Assembly (NCBI RefSeq): GCF_010450875.1
Contig: NZ_CP048422.1
Span: 62,001-126,000, forward strand
Direction: 5' to 3'
Length of the DNA: 64,000 nucleotides
Source of the DNA: Sphingomonas insulae
GTDB lineage: Bacteria > Pseudomonadota > Alphaproteobacteria > Sphingomonadales > Sphingomonadaceae
The position numbers and the translations under genes were made by a program. Shown here piece by piece: positions 26,051-35,801 of this stretch. Under the pieces are notes generated by a model. That model saw only the letters and a list, made by a program, of their open reading frames with translations, had not been told where the DNA came from and searched no databases. Position 1 is the stretch's first letter. Each line of letters starts with the position of its first letter.

Positions 26051-29000
26051 ATGTCCTCGACCTTTTCCGCGCCTACGCCCAACCCCGCCGCCTGGCCGGT
26101 CGACGGCGGCGCCTGCGGCACGCTCATCCGCGCATTCGACTGGAGCCGGACCTCGCTCGGCGCGATCGCCGACTGGTCGCCGGCGCTGCGTACGACGGTC
26201 AGCAACATCGTCAATTCGCCGGTGCCCAAGGTGCTGATGTGGGGCGCGGACCACGTCATGATCTATAACGACGGCTATGCGGCGATCGCCGGCGACCGGC
26301 ATCCGCAGGCGATGGGCATGGATGTCGCGTCGGTCTGGCCGGACCTGTGGGACTGGAACCGCACCATCCTCGACCGCGGTTTCGATGGAGAGGTCGTCGC
26401 CTTCCACGACCAGCCGATGATGCTGGCCCGCGGCAACGACGGTGCGGAGCAGCGCTTCTTCCTCGACCTGTTCTACACGCCCGTCCACCTCGACGACGGC
26501 AGCGTCGGCGGCGTGATGTGCACGGTGATCGACAACACCGCCCGTGTCGGCGCCGAGATCGCGGTCGCGGCGGGCGCGGCCGAACTGCGTGCGATCACCG
26601 ACGCTTTGCCCGTGCTGATCTCCTACGTCGGGGTCGATCACGTCTATCGCTTCGCCAACAGCTATTATCTCGACTGGTTCGGGCTCACCCCGAACAGGTC
26701 ACCGGCCGCCATCTCCGCGACGTGTTGGGGGCGGAGGTCTATGCCGAACGCTTGCCGCTGATCGAACGCGCGCTCGCGGGCGAATCGATCCAGTCGGAAG
26801 GGCGGATGTCGCATCGGGACGGTGGCTTTCGCCGTGCCGACATCCGCTACCTGCCGCGCTTCGATGCCGATGGTATTGTGCTGGGCTTCCACGTCCTCGT
26901 CACCGATATCGAGGAGCGGGCGGAGCGCGAGGCCGCCGTCCGGACGAGCAACGACCGCTTCCGCGCGGCGATGGAGGCGGTGCACGGCGTCCTGTGGACC
27001 AACACCGCCGATGGCCGGATGCGAGGCGACCAGCCGGGGTGGAGCGCACTGACCGGACAGGATGTCGACGCCTACACCGAATACGGCTGGGCCGATGCGG
27101 TCCATCCGGACGATGCCGCCGCCACCGTCGCGGCGTGGAATGCCGCCGTCGCCGCCAAATCGGTCTTCGTGTTCGAACATCGCGTGCGTCGTCACGACGG
27201 GGCGTGGCGCAACTGCCTGATCCGCGCGCTGCCGATCAAGGATGCGGCGGGCGAAATTTTGGAATGGGTCGGCGTCCACACCGACATCACCGAACAGCGC
27301 GCCGCCGAACAGACGCTGCGCGATCAGGCCGACCATCTGCAGCGCCAGGTCCGTCACCGCGAGCGTGCCGAGGAACAGCTGCGCCAGCTCAACGAGAACC
27401 TCGAGGCTCGCGTCATCGCCGAAATCGGCGAGCGGCGTCAGGCGGAGGCGGCGCTGGCGCAATCGCAGAAGATGGAGACGATCGGCAAGCTGACCGGCGG
27501 CGTCGCGCATGATTTCAACAACCTCCTCCAGGTCGTCTCCGGCAACCTGCAATTGCTGTCGAAGGACATCGCCGGCAACGACCGCGCCGAACGCCGGGTC
27601 GCCAACGCGATGGCCGGCGTGTCGCGCGGGTCGAAACTTGCGGCGCAACTGCTGGCCTTCGGCCGGCGCCAGGCGTTGGAGCCGAAGGTCGTCAACGTCA
27701 CCCGCTTCGTCCAGGGCATGGACGACATGCTCCGCCGCGCCATCGGCGGGGGGATCGAGGTCGAGACGATCTTCGGCGGTGGATTGTGGAACTGCTTCAT
27801 CGATCCGGTGCAGATCGAAAACGCGCTCCTGAACCTCGCGATCAACGCGCGTGATGCGATGGACGGCACCGGCAAGCTGACGATCGAACTGGCCAACGCC
27901 CATCTCGACGATGCCTATGCGCGCCGCCACGAAGAGGTGCAGGCCGGGCAATATGTCATGCTCGCAGTCACCGATACGGGCAGCGGCATGAGCGCGGACG
28001 TCGTCGCCAAGGTGTTCGAGCCGTTCTTCTCGACCAAATCCGAAGGCAAGGGATCAGGCCTCGGCCTGTCGATGGTCTACGGCTTCGTCAAACAGTCGGG
28101 CGGCCATGTGAAGATCTATTCCGAGGTCGGCGAGGGCACCACGATCAAGCTGTACCTGCCGCGCAGCCGCGAGGCAGAGGACGTCGAGGTGACGGTCGAC
28201 CTCGGCACGATCGAGGGCGGCACCGAGACGGTGCTGGTGGTCGAGGACGACGATGAGGTCCGCGCGACCGTGGTCGAGATGCTGGGCGACCTCGGCTATC
28301 GCGTGCTGAAGGCGGTGGATGCCCAGAGTGCGCTGAACGTCATCGAAAGCGGCATTGCGATCGACATGCTGTTCACCGACGTGGTGATGCCCGGCACCTT
28401 GAAGAGCCCGGAACTGGCGCGCAAGGCGAAGGAGCGGCTGCCCGACCTGGCGGTGCTGTTCACCAGCGGCTATACCGAGAATTCGATCGTGCACGGCGGC
28501 CGGCTCGACGTCGGCGTCGAGCTGCTGTCAAAGCCCTACACGCGCGAAGCCTTGGCCCGGAAATTCCGGCACGTGCTCGCCAACCAGCGCCAGCGCAACG
28601 CTGGCCTCGCCGCGCGGCAGCTGACCAGCGCACCCGTCGCGCTCCGCCCGTCGGCGGGCGGGCAGGGTCAGATCACGGTGTTGCTGGTCGAGGACGATGC
28701 GGTGATCCGCGCCACCACCGCCGAACTGTTGCAGGCCAGCGGCTATGTCGTGGTCGATGCCGCCAGCGCCGAAGATGCGATGACCGCTCTCCAGACCGTG
28801 CCGATTCATGCATTGGTGACGGACGTCAACCTGCCAGGTGCCTCCGGTCCCGACTTCGCCGTCAAGGCGCGGGCGTTGCGGCCGGGCATCGGCATCGTCT
28901 TTGCCACCGGCGACACCGCGGCGGTACCGCCGGGTACGGGCGCGGTACTGCTCGCCAAGCCCTATGGCACCGAGGCGTTGCAGGCGGCGATCGCCGCGGC

Positions 29001-29058
29001 ATTGCCCGGGCGCGAAATCGCAGTGGCGAACGAACACCGGCTGGAACGCGAGAACTGA
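26051..29058 (+). pseudogene. Hybrid histidine kinase / response regulator, single-base frameshift
   Basis: Two frames join into one sensor of about 1000 residues. The first (from ATG 26051) holds a PAS/GAF-like domain (GADHVMIYNDGYAAIAGDRH) and the start of a PAS domain, ending at 26761. The second contains the rest of that PAS, another PAS (TDITEQRA), HisKA (GGVAHDFNNLLQ), the ATPase (NLAINARDAM, DTGSGM, GSGLGLSMVYG) and two receiver domains (VLVVEDDDEVR with TDVVMPG; VLLVEDDAVIR with TDVNLPG). The shift is at about 26692, where ACCCCGAACAGG needs one more G to read LTPEQVTG. Either a real lesion or a base error. Confidence 0.82.
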
Positions 29059-29197
29059 TCCCTTCCCGCCACGGATGGGCTGGCACCGTGTATCGGTGAC
29101 GAAGGGGGCGACCGGGGACGATAGCGTTGACTGGCCGCCCCGCCGCCCCCTCCCGATACTGGACCGGGATCATGGGGCCGGGTCGGATCGTACACGC

Positions 29198-30820
29198 CTA
29201 ATTGTACGCTGCATCCCACATCAGTGCGGCGATCCTTGCCTCGGTCAGCTCTTCGTCGCCGGCGCTGGCGACCCCGTCTGCCAGCGCCGCGGCAGCCACG
29301 ACGACGGCGACCCGCAACGCCACGCTGCGCAGATTCTCGATCGCTGGCAGCAACGTCTCCCCCGCCCCGCCCATCGCGCCCAATGCGCGCGCCGCGGCCA
29401 TGAACATGCCGTCGGTGACCCGCGTCGCGCCCGCAGCCAACGCCCCCAGGCCGACGCCGGGAAAGATGTAGACGTTGTTGACCTGGGTGACGCCGGGAAC
29501 GCCGAACGGACTGCCGGTGCCCACGATCGCGCGGCCGTCGCTCCAGGCAAGCACGTCGGCCGGATGCGCCTCGGCACGCGACACCGGGTTGGATAGCGGA
29601 AAGATCACCGGTCGGGCGCAGCCCTCCGCCATCGTCCGCACGACCGCCTCGGTAAAGCTGCCCGCCTGTCCGGACGCGCCGATCAGCACCGTCGGCCGGA
29701 CCGCGCGGACGGTTTCCAGCAGGCCAAGTCCGCCCTCGGCATCGCGCATCCATCCCGCCACTTCGGCGGGATGGCGCGCCAGCCGCATTTGCGGCGGCGT
29801 CAGCTTCGCCATATCCGACAGGATCAGTCCATCGCGATCCACCGCCCAGATCCGGGCGCGGGCTGCGGCTTCGTCCAATCCTTCCGCCCGCAGCGCCTGC
29901 ACCAACAGTTCCGCGACGCCGCTTCCTGCCGCCCCGGCACCGAACAGCACGATCCGCTGATCGATGAGCGAGGCGCCGGTCCGGTGGATCGCCGACAGCA
30001 GTGTACCGACCGCGGTCGCTGCCGTTCCCTGGATGTCGTCGTTGAAACTCAGCAACCGGTCCCGATACCGGGCAAGCAGGTCATGGGCATTGTGACCTGC
30101 AAAATCCTCCCATTGCAGCAGCACGCCCGGCCAGCGATCCGTCACCGCCGATACGAAGCTGTCGACGAAACCTCCATAATCCTCGCCCCGCACCCTTGGG
30201 TTGCGCCAGCCGACGTAGAGCGGATCGTCGCGCAGCCCCGCATTGTCGGTGCCGACGTCGAGCAGGATCGGCAGCACTTCGGCCGGGTGGATACCGGCGC
30301 ACGCGGTATAGAGCGCGAGCTTGCCGATCGGAATGCCCATGCCGCCCGCCCCCTGGTCGCCCAGCCCCAGAATGCGTTCGCCGTCGCTCACCACGATCAC
30401 CTTGACCCGGTCGAGCGCCGGGTCGGCGAGAATGTCGGGGATACGGTCGCGATTGGGATGGCTGAGGAACAGTCCGCGCGGCTTGCGCCAAATCTCGCTG
30501 AACCGTTCGCACCCCGCCCCGACGGTGGGCGTGTAGACCAGTGGCAGCATCCGCGGCAGGTCGGCCTGCACCAGCGCATGGAACAGCACTTCGTTCGAAT
30601 CCTGCAATTCGCGCAGGAAGGCATAGCGGTGGAAGTCGTCCGCCATCCCGTCGAGTACCCGCCGACGCCGCGCGATCTGGCTGTCCAGCGTCCCGACATG
30701 AGGGGGCAGCAACCCGTGCAGGCCCAGGCGGTCGCGCTCGGCTTCCGTGAAGGCGGTGCCCTTGTTGGTCAACGGATCGGACAGCAGGGCGCGGGCGGCG
30801 GCGTGGAATGCGGGGGGCAT
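29198..30820 (-). CDS. maeA: NAD-type malic enzyme (oxaloacetate-decarboxylating)
   Basis: Converts malate to pyruvate and CO2. The 540-residue length and motifs match the SfcA/MaeA class: YTPTVGAGCERFSEIWRKPR, VSDGERILGLGDQGAGGMGI, ILLDVGTDN, FNDDIQGTAA, the dinucleotide loop FGAGAAGSGVAE, and NNVYIFPGVGLGALA. GAAGG precedes the ATG at 30820. It lies 11 bases downstream of the outer-membrane channel gene, itself following dctA, which fits growth on malate or succinate. NAD versus NADP preference is not proven by the sequence. Confidence 0.92.
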   Translation of the reverse strand: MPPAFHAAARALLSDPLTNKGTAFTEAERDRLGLHGLLPPHVGTLDSQIARRRRVLDGMADDFHRYAFLRELQDSNEVLFHALVQADLPRMLPLVYTPTVGAGCERFSEIWRKPRGLFLSHPNRDRIPDILADPALDRVKVIVVSDGERILGLGDQGAGGMGIPIGKLALYTACAGIHPAEVLPILLDVGTDNAGLRDDPLYVGWRNPRVRGEDYGGFVDSFVSAVTDRWPGVLLQWEDFAGHNAHDLLARYRDRLLSFNDDIQGTAATAVGTLLSAIHRTGASLIDQRIVLFGAGAAGSGVAELLVQALRAEGLDEAAARARIWAVDRDGLILSDMAKLTPPQMRLARHPAEVAGWMRDAEGGLGLLETVRAVRPTVLIGASGQAGSFTEAVVRTMAEGCARPVIFPLSNPVSRAEAHPADVLAWSDGRAIVGTGSPFGVPGVTQVNNVYIFPGVGLGALAAGATRVTDGMFMAAARALGAMGGAGETLLPAIENLRSVALRVAVVVAAAALADGVASAGDEELTEARIAALMWDAAYN

Positions 30821-30831
30821 ATGGGGGACCT

Positions 30832-32325
30832 TCAGAAACGGAAGCTGAGCCAGCCGGCAAGGAAGTCGGAGCTCTTGTAGCCGGCCCTGGTCAGCGATGG
30901 GCCGGCGGCGAAATGTTCGTAGCGGCCGGTGACGGACAGCCGCGGCGCGATCGACCAGACCGCCTGCAGCCGTGCGACGTCACCGATCTTGGCGTCGCGG
31001 ATCAGCTGCGTTCCCGCGAACGGCTGGCCGTTGGCGCGATAGACGGCGTCGGTGGTGCTGTCGCGCCACGCCAGCTGGTATTCCGCCGTCAGCCGTACCT
31101 TGGCCAGCGGCGAAAAGGTGACGTTCGGCGCCACCGTGACGAGGTTGGAGGGGGTGAGGAAGAGGCCGTAGCTGTAGTAGATGTTGTTGCCGAAGGGGGC
31201 GTAGGCGTCGCGGAGCTTTCCATTGCCATATCCGCCGCCGCCGGAGGCGTAATCGAGGTGGATGCCGACCCGCGGCGCGCTCTTCGATGCGCCAAGGCGA
31301 TAGGTCTGGGCCAGGAACACCTGCCAGGCATCGATGTCCTGATCGATGTAATGGCCGAACTGGTGATTGACCGTCCAGTCGATCGTCAGCGGTCCGGCAT
31401 CGCCCCAGATATGCGTGCCCACATAATAGCGCGTCGCCGGGCCGATCCGGCCACCCCATGCACCGACGATGTTGCGCCGCCGCCAGAGGAAGGGATCGAT
31501 GTACAGCTTCGACCCGCCGAGCCACGTCGCCGGTGCGGCAAAGCCCAATGTCACGCCCGAGAAACGGCGCGCGGGATCGACGATGTCGTCGTCGGGGCCA
31601 AGATCGCCATATTGCGTCGGCTTCAGGTGGAACACGTCGGCACGCACCCGGCTGCCCCGTGCCCAGGCGCGAATGCCGTTCAGCGTGTAGCGGATGGTGT
31701 TGTTGTCCCGCTGCGACACCAGCAGGTTCGGACCGTCGGTGAATTCCTGCCGGCCGTAGCGTGCGCCGATCGCGACGCCGCCGACATCGGCATTCCCTTC
31801 GACGAAGGCCTGCTGGAGGACGAGGTCGTTGCGCAGCGTCGCCGCCGGCGCGCCGAGTTCGACGCCGGATATGCCGCCGTGCGCGACCTCGGCAAAGGCG
31901 CGAAGATGGGGGCCGACGTGCAGATCGGCGCCCGCGAAGATCCGGTTGATGTCCTGCCGCTGGGCGCGAGCATCGCGCAGGTTGGGATTGGTGGTGTGGT
32001 TGACGCGCAGGCGCAATTCGCCCGACAGCGTGAGATAGACGTCGCCGTCGCCGTCGATCGGCAGGAACTTCAGGCGGTCGAAGACATCGTCGCGCTTGCT
32101 GGGGTCGCGATAGCTGCTCCAGTCCTCCGCCCAGCGTGACAGATTGAAGCCATTGGTGGTGGCGCCGTCACCGATCGCCGCGGCCGGATAGGCGGTGACC
32201 GTCGGTGTCGCGGGGTTGCGGGTCTGGCCGGCTTCGGTGGGCGCGACGCTGGTCTGCGCGTGCGCAGCAGCGGTGGCGAGGGTGAGGAGGGCGGTGGCGC
32301 CGAGCGCGCGGAATGGTCGATGCAT
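30832..32325 (-). CDS. Alginate-export-type outer-membrane channel protein
   Basis: A 497-residue protein with a Sec signal (cleavage after AAAHA, about residue 23). The mature part is beta-rich with repeated amphipathic strands, contains YRDPSKRDDVFDRLKFLPID and LTLSGELRLRVNHTTNPNL, and ends in Phe (AGWLSFRF). This matches the alginate_exp barrel family, whose members carry varied substrates. ATG 32325 has GAAGGAT at correct spacing. Its place between dctA and malic enzyme suggests outer-membrane passage of C4 acids, which is inference. Confidence 0.82.
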   Translation of the reverse strand: MHRPFRALGATALLTLATAAAHAQTSVAPTEAGQTRNPATPTVTAYPAAAIGDGATTNGFNLSRWAEDWSSYRDPSKRDDVFDRLKFLPIDGDGDVYLTLSGELRLRVNHTTNPNLRDARAQRQDINRIFAGADLHVGPHLRAFAEVAHGGISGVELGAPAATLRNDLVLQQAFVEGNADVGGVAIGARYGRQEFTDGPNLLVSQRDNNTIRYTLNGIRAWARGSRVRADVFHLKPTQYGDLGPDDDIVDPARRFSGVTLGFAAPATWLGGSKLYIDPFLWRRRNIVGAWGGRIGPATRYYVGTHIWGDAGPLTIDWTVNHQFGHYIDQDIDAWQVFLAQTYRLGASKSAPRVGIHLDYASGGGGYGNGKLRDAYAPFGNNIYYSYGLFLTPSNLVTVAPNVTFSPLAKVRLTAEYQLAWRDSTTDAVYRANGQPFAGTQLIRDAKIGDVARLQAVWSIAPRLSVTGRYEHFAAGPSLTRAGYKSSDFLAGWLSFRF

Positions 32326-32351
32326 GGGCGATCCTTCGGGGGCACCGCACT

Positions 32352-32409
32352 CGCCCTCACCCTTCAAACGCTTCGCTGTCCCCTCCCTCATCCGTCGGAA
32401 GAGGGAGGA
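32352..32409. repeat. Half copy of the argD-argF spacer repeat
   Basis: CCCTCACCCTTCAAACGCTT followed by CCCTCCCTCATCCGTCGGAA parallels the right arm of the 6778-6904 repeat. It lies between dctA and the channel gene. The left arm is absent. Confidence 0.6.
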
Positions 32410-32442
32410 GCGGCCGCGGGAGAGTGGAGACGAGGCGCGCGA

Positions 32443-33780
32443 TTATTCGGCGGGAACCGCGTCGGCCGGCAGCTGGTCGATGCGCGGCGCCCGGCCATGC
32501 AGGGCCGCATCCAGCTGTTCGCTGTCCAGCGCGCCTTCCCAGCGCGACACGACGACCGTGGCGACCGCGTTGCCGATGAAGTTGGTCAGGCTGCGGCATT
32601 CGCTCATGAACCGGTCGACGCCAAGGATCAGAGCCATGCCCGCGACCGGCACGCTCGGCACGATCGACAGCGTTGCCGCCAGCGTGATGAAGCCCGCGCC
32701 GGTGACGCCCGCCGCCCCCTTCGACGACAGCATCGCTACCGACAGCAGCAGCAATTGCTGGCCTAGTGTCAGGTCGACGTTGCAGGCCTGGGCGATGAAC
32801 AGCGCCGCCAGCGTCATGTAGATGTTGGTCCCGTCCAGGTTGAATGAATAACCGGTGGGAACGACCAGCCCGACGATCGACTTGGGACAGCCGGCACGCT
32901 CCATCTTCTCGATCAGCGCCGGCAGCGCGCTTTCCGACGACGAGGTACCGAGCACAAGCAGCAGTTCGGCCTTGAGGTACGCGATGAGGCGCAGGATCGA
33001 GAAACCGCACAGCCAGCTGACGGTGCCGAGCACGACCAGCACGAACAGCAGCGAGGTGAAGTAGAAGGTGCCCACCAGCATCGCGAGATTGGCGAGCGTG
33101 CCGACGCCGTATTTGCCGATGGTGAACGCCATCGCGCCGAACGCGCCGATCGGGGCTGCCTTCATGACGATGCTGACCACCTTGAAGAAGGCGAGCGACA
33201 CGTCCTCGAGGACGCTCAGCACCTTGGTGCCGCGATCGCCGATCAGCGCCAGCGCGATGCCGAACAGGATCGACACGAACAGCACCTGCAGGATGTTGCC
33301 CTGGGTCAGCGACGACAGGAACGTGTCGGGGATGATCCCCGTCAGGAAGCCGGTGATCGTGCTGTCATGCGCCTTTTCGGCGAATTCGGCGACCTTGCTG
33401 GAATCGAGGCTGGCAGGATCGATGTTGAGCCCCGATCCCGGCCGCACCACGTTGGCGACGATCAGCCCGACGATCAGCGCCAGCGTGGAAAAGAACAGAA
33501 AGTATACGAACGCCTTGCCCGCGACGCGGCCGACCGCGCCGAGGTCGCGCATGCCGGCGATACCGGTGACGATGGTGAGGAAGATGACGGGTGCGATGAC
33601 CATCTTCACCAGCTTGATGAACGCATCGCCGACCGGCTTCATCGCCTCGCCCGTCTGCGGCGCGAAATGGCCCAGCAGGACGCCCGCGATGATCGCGACC
33701 AGCACCTGCAAATACAATTGCGCGTACCACGGCTTCGCCGCCGGCGACGTAACGGGCGCTTGCGCGATGCTGATGGTCAT
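32443..33780 (-). CDS. dctA: C4-dicarboxylate transporter DctA
   Basis: Proton-coupled uptake of succinate, fumarate and malate across the inner membrane. The 445-residue protein has about eight membrane helices plus re-entrant loops and the DAACS-family signatures: [37 protein letters not shown] and [23 protein letters not shown] 33780 follows AAAGG; the open frame upstream to 33987 lies in AT-rich promoter sequence. It heads a set with the channel protein and malic enzyme. A TATAAT and a 14-bp palindrome lie about 110 bases upstream. Confidence 0.95.
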   Translation of the reverse strand: MTISIAQAPVTSPAAKPWYAQLYLQVLVAIIAGVLLGHFAPQTGEAMKPVGDAFIKLVKMVIAPVIFLTIVTGIAGMRDLGAVGRVAGKAFVYFLFFSTLALIVGLIVANVVRPGSGLNIDPASLDSSKVAEFAEKAHDSTITGFLTGIIPDTFLSSLTQGNILQVLFVSILFGIALALIGDRGTKVLSVLEDVSLAFFKVVSIVMKAAPIGAFGAMAFTIGKYGVGTLANLAMLVGTFYFTSLLFVLVVLGTVSWLCGFSILRLIAYLKAELLLVLGTSSSESALPALIEKMERAGCPKSIVGLVVPTGYSFNLDGTNIYMTLAALFIAQACNVDLTLGQQLLLLSVAMLSSKGAAGVTGAGFITLAATLSIVPSVPVAGMALILGVDRFMSECRSLTNFIGNAVATVVVSRWEGALDSEQLDAALHGRAPRIDQLPADAVPAE

Positions 33781-33883
33781 GGGCAGCCTTTCATCCTCTG
33801 GGGCAACGCGAACGGGCTCTTGATGGCCCTTTGGCGTCGACCGACCATGCCTTGCCGGCCAAGGCCGCGACAACGGCGTAACG

Positions 33884-33903
33884 CACAATAAATTGTGATT
33901 ATA
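33884..33903 (-). promoter_or_regulatory. Probable dctA -10 box and operator palindrome
   Basis: On the minus strand TATAAT (33898-33903) is followed directly by the perfect palindrome CACAATAAATTGTG (33884-33897), which would cover the transcription start. The stretch is strikingly AT-rich for this genome. No good -35 hexamer is seen 16-18 bases upstream, which fits an activated promoter. Confidence 0.5.
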
Positions 33904-33964
33904 AAACAGCAATTTAGGGAATTTCGCCGCACATGGCTTCCCAGTAGCGAGTCGAAAGCGGCCC

Positions 33965-33990
33965 AAAGTGTGCCGATTCCTGCACACTTT
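33965..33990. repeat. Inverted repeat between ogt and the dctA promoter
   Basis: AAAGTGTGC and GCACACTTT form a perfect 9-bp inverted repeat with an 8-base spacer, 12 bases after the ogt stop and about 60 bases upstream of the dctA -10. It could be an ogt terminator hairpin or a second regulatory site for dctA. Confidence 0.5.
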
Positions 33991-34002
33991 CCGGCGGTCG
34001 CC

Positions 34003-34500
34003 TCAGAATGGCAGTTCACCCGCCCGGCGTTCCAACGCCAGCAACGTCGCCTTCGCATCCAGCCCGCCCGCGAAGCCGGTCAACCGCCCGCCGGCGCCGA
34101 CCACGCGGTGGCAGGGCGCGATGATCGAGATCGGGTTACGGCCATTTGCCGCCCCGACCGCGCGCGATGCGGTGGGGGCGCCGATCGCCTGCGCTACGGC
34201 GCCGTAGCTGCGCGTCTCGCCGTAGGGGATCGTCAGCAGCGCCGCCCACACCCGCTTCTGGAAATCGGTGCCGCGCCAATCGAGCGGCAGGTCGAACCTC
34301 GTGCGCTCCCCCGCGAAATAGCCGTGCAACTGGTCCGCGGCGGCGATCAGCACCGGATGGGTATCGTCACGCGCCGCCACCCCCAGCCGCACCCGCGACG
34401 GATCGTCGCCGGGCCACAGGACGGCGACCAGACCGGCATCGCTCGCCACCAGTGTCAGACGGCCGACGGGCGAATCGATGCAGGTGGTCGCGAGCGTCAC
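34003..34500 (-). CDS. ogt: Methylated-DNA--protein-cysteine methyltransferase
   Basis: Suicide repair protein that takes the alkyl group from O6-alkylguanine. The 165-residue protein has acceptor Cys130 in APCHRVVGAGG, the DNA-binding region GTDFQKRVWAALLTIPYGET and RAVGAANGRNPISI. It lacks an Ada regulatory domain, so it is Ogt-like. GTG 34500 gives a typical N-terminus; an ATG at 34560 would add 20 atypical residues. Confidence 0.92.
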   Translation of the reverse strand: MTLATTCIDSPVGRLTLVASDAGLVAVLWPGDDPSRVRLGVAARDDTHPVLIAAADQLHGYFAGERTRFDLPLDWRGTDFQKRVWAALLTIPYGETRSYGAVAQAIGAPTASRAVGAANGRNPISIIAPCHRVVGAGGRLTGFAGGLDAKATLLALERRAGELPF

Positions 34501-34590
34501 GCCCCGACATATCCCGATCGACCGCGAAAGCGAACGGAACGCGCCCCTTCCCGCCCCCACGTCCGTCGCGGCGAACGCGCGGACTGCACC

Positions 34591-35559
34591 CTATGGAGCG
34601 GGGAACACACCCTTGCGCTTCGCATATGCGGTGAACAGCGTCGGCCAGGCGGATGCCGGCACCCCCTTGGCCAATCGCACGCCAAAGCCGTGGCCGCCCT
34701 CGTCGAACACATGCAATTCCGCCGGCCGCTTCGCCGCCAGCAAGGCCGCGTACATCGTCAGGCTGTTGGCGACCGGCACCGTCGCATCGTCGCCGGCATG
34801 GGTCAGGAACACCGGTGGCGTGTCCGCCGTCACCCGCCGCTCCACCGATGCCGCAGCCATCAACGCCGGATCGGGCGACGGCCCGAGCAGGTTGTCGTGC
34901 GATCCCTTGTGGGTGGTCGCCGGGTCCATCGCGATCACCGGGTAGATCAGGCCGGCCACGTCGGGCCGCGCCGACAGCCGGTCGGCGGCATCGACGGGCG
35001 TATAGGTCGCCTCCGCATGTCGGGTCGCCAACGATCCGGCAAGGTGTCCGCCGGCGGAAAAGCCGAGCACGGCGATACGTTGCGGCTCCACCCCGAACCG
35101 GGCGGCGCCGGCGCGGATCACGCGCATCGCGCGCTGCGCATCCTGCAATGGCACCAGATGCCGGTCGGTCCAGCCCTCGGCAGGCAAGCGGTACAACAGG
35201 ATGAAGCAGGTCACGCCCAGCGCGTTCAGCCAGCGGGCCTGTTCGATCCCTTCGTTATCGTAGGACAGGAACCCATAGCCACCACCCGGCAGCAACAGCG
35301 CCGCCGAACCGTTCGGCCGCGCCGGCCGCTTCACCACGAGCGCGGGCGCATCGATGCCGGTGATCGACCGATCGTGCGTCGCCGCCGTTTTCGCCCGATC
35401 GTTGACCTTGCGCACGATGCGGGTGCCCCGCGCGCCGGGGATGGCACCGGGCCAGAGCGGCACGACCTCGTCACCCGCATCGGTCTGGGCAAAGGCGGGT
35501 CCGGCGAACGCCATGGCGGCCGCGCTTCCGATCAGGCCGCGCCGTGTCAGTTCGTCCAT
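34591..35559 (-). CDS. Exported alpha/beta hydrolase (esterase-like)
   Basis: A 322-residue enzyme with a twin-arginine-type N-terminus (MDELTRRGLIGSAAAMAFAG, cleavage after AFA). The hydrolase fold shows the oxyanion segment PGGGYGF (91-97), nucleophile Ser168 in LGFSAGGH, the acid around Asp257/258 in THAGDDATVPV, and His290 in EGGHGFG. This is the BD-FAE/endo-xylanase-associated esterase pattern. ATG 35559 follows GGGAG; the longer frame runs into the MITE copy and was rejected. The substrate is probably a plant-polysaccharide ester, by family analogy. Confidence 0.85.
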   Translation of the reverse strand: MDELTRRGLIGSAAAMAFAGPAFAQTDAGDEVVPLWPGAIPGARGTRIVRKVNDRAKTAATHDRSITGIDAPALVVKRPARPNGSAALLLPGGGYGFLSYDNEGIEQARWLNALGVTCFILLYRLPAEGWTDRHLVPLQDAQRAMRVIRAGAARFGVEPQRIAVLGFSAGGHLAGSLATRHAEATYTPVDAADRLSARPDVAGLIYPVIAMDPATTHKGSHDNLLGPSPDPALMAAASVERRVTADTPPVFLTHAGDDATVPVANSLTMYAALLAAKRPAELHVFDEGGHGFGVRLAKGVPASAWPTLFTAYAKRKGVFPAP

Positions 35560-35630
35560 GCGCCCACTCCCGCCAGCCACCGATGACGTCGGTCTTGCAA
35601 GCCGGAGGGGGCCGGTCAATGCCTCTAGGC

Positions 35631-35799
35631 CGGATCGACATTCAAACGGCGCGGCGGCATTTGGACCATCTTGCTTCCCCGACGGAAGCCGTGGTCCAGT
35701 CGGGAAAGCAGCTGTGACGCTGGGAAGCGCCTGATTGTTCAACTGCCCCAACTGGGTCCCGGCCTGCGCCGGGGAGGTAGACAGCTGAATGTCGATCCG
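35631..35799. mobile_element. MITE-like repeat, copy 2 (169 bp)
   Basis: Ends CGGATCGACATTCA and TGAATGTCGATCCG are perfect 14-bp terminal inverted repeats. The interior aligns with the copy at 18806-18974, including the TTCCCCGACGGAAGCC and GGTCCCGGCCTGCGCCGGGG arms. The right end stops two bases short of the c-di-GMP gene's stop codon. No transposase is encoded. Confidence 0.8.
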
Positions 35800-35801
35800 C
35801 G

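Noticed and set aside
33800..33900. Sigma-54 promoter for dctA
   Set aside because: TGGCCGGCAAGGCATGG near 33847-33863 has the wrong spacing between the GG and GC elements (needs ten bases). A TATAAT is present instead.
35560..35751. N-terminal extension of the esterase up to 35751
   Set aside because: It lies within the MITE copy and encodes no conserved sequence; ATG 35559 with a Tat-type signal and GGGAG is better.
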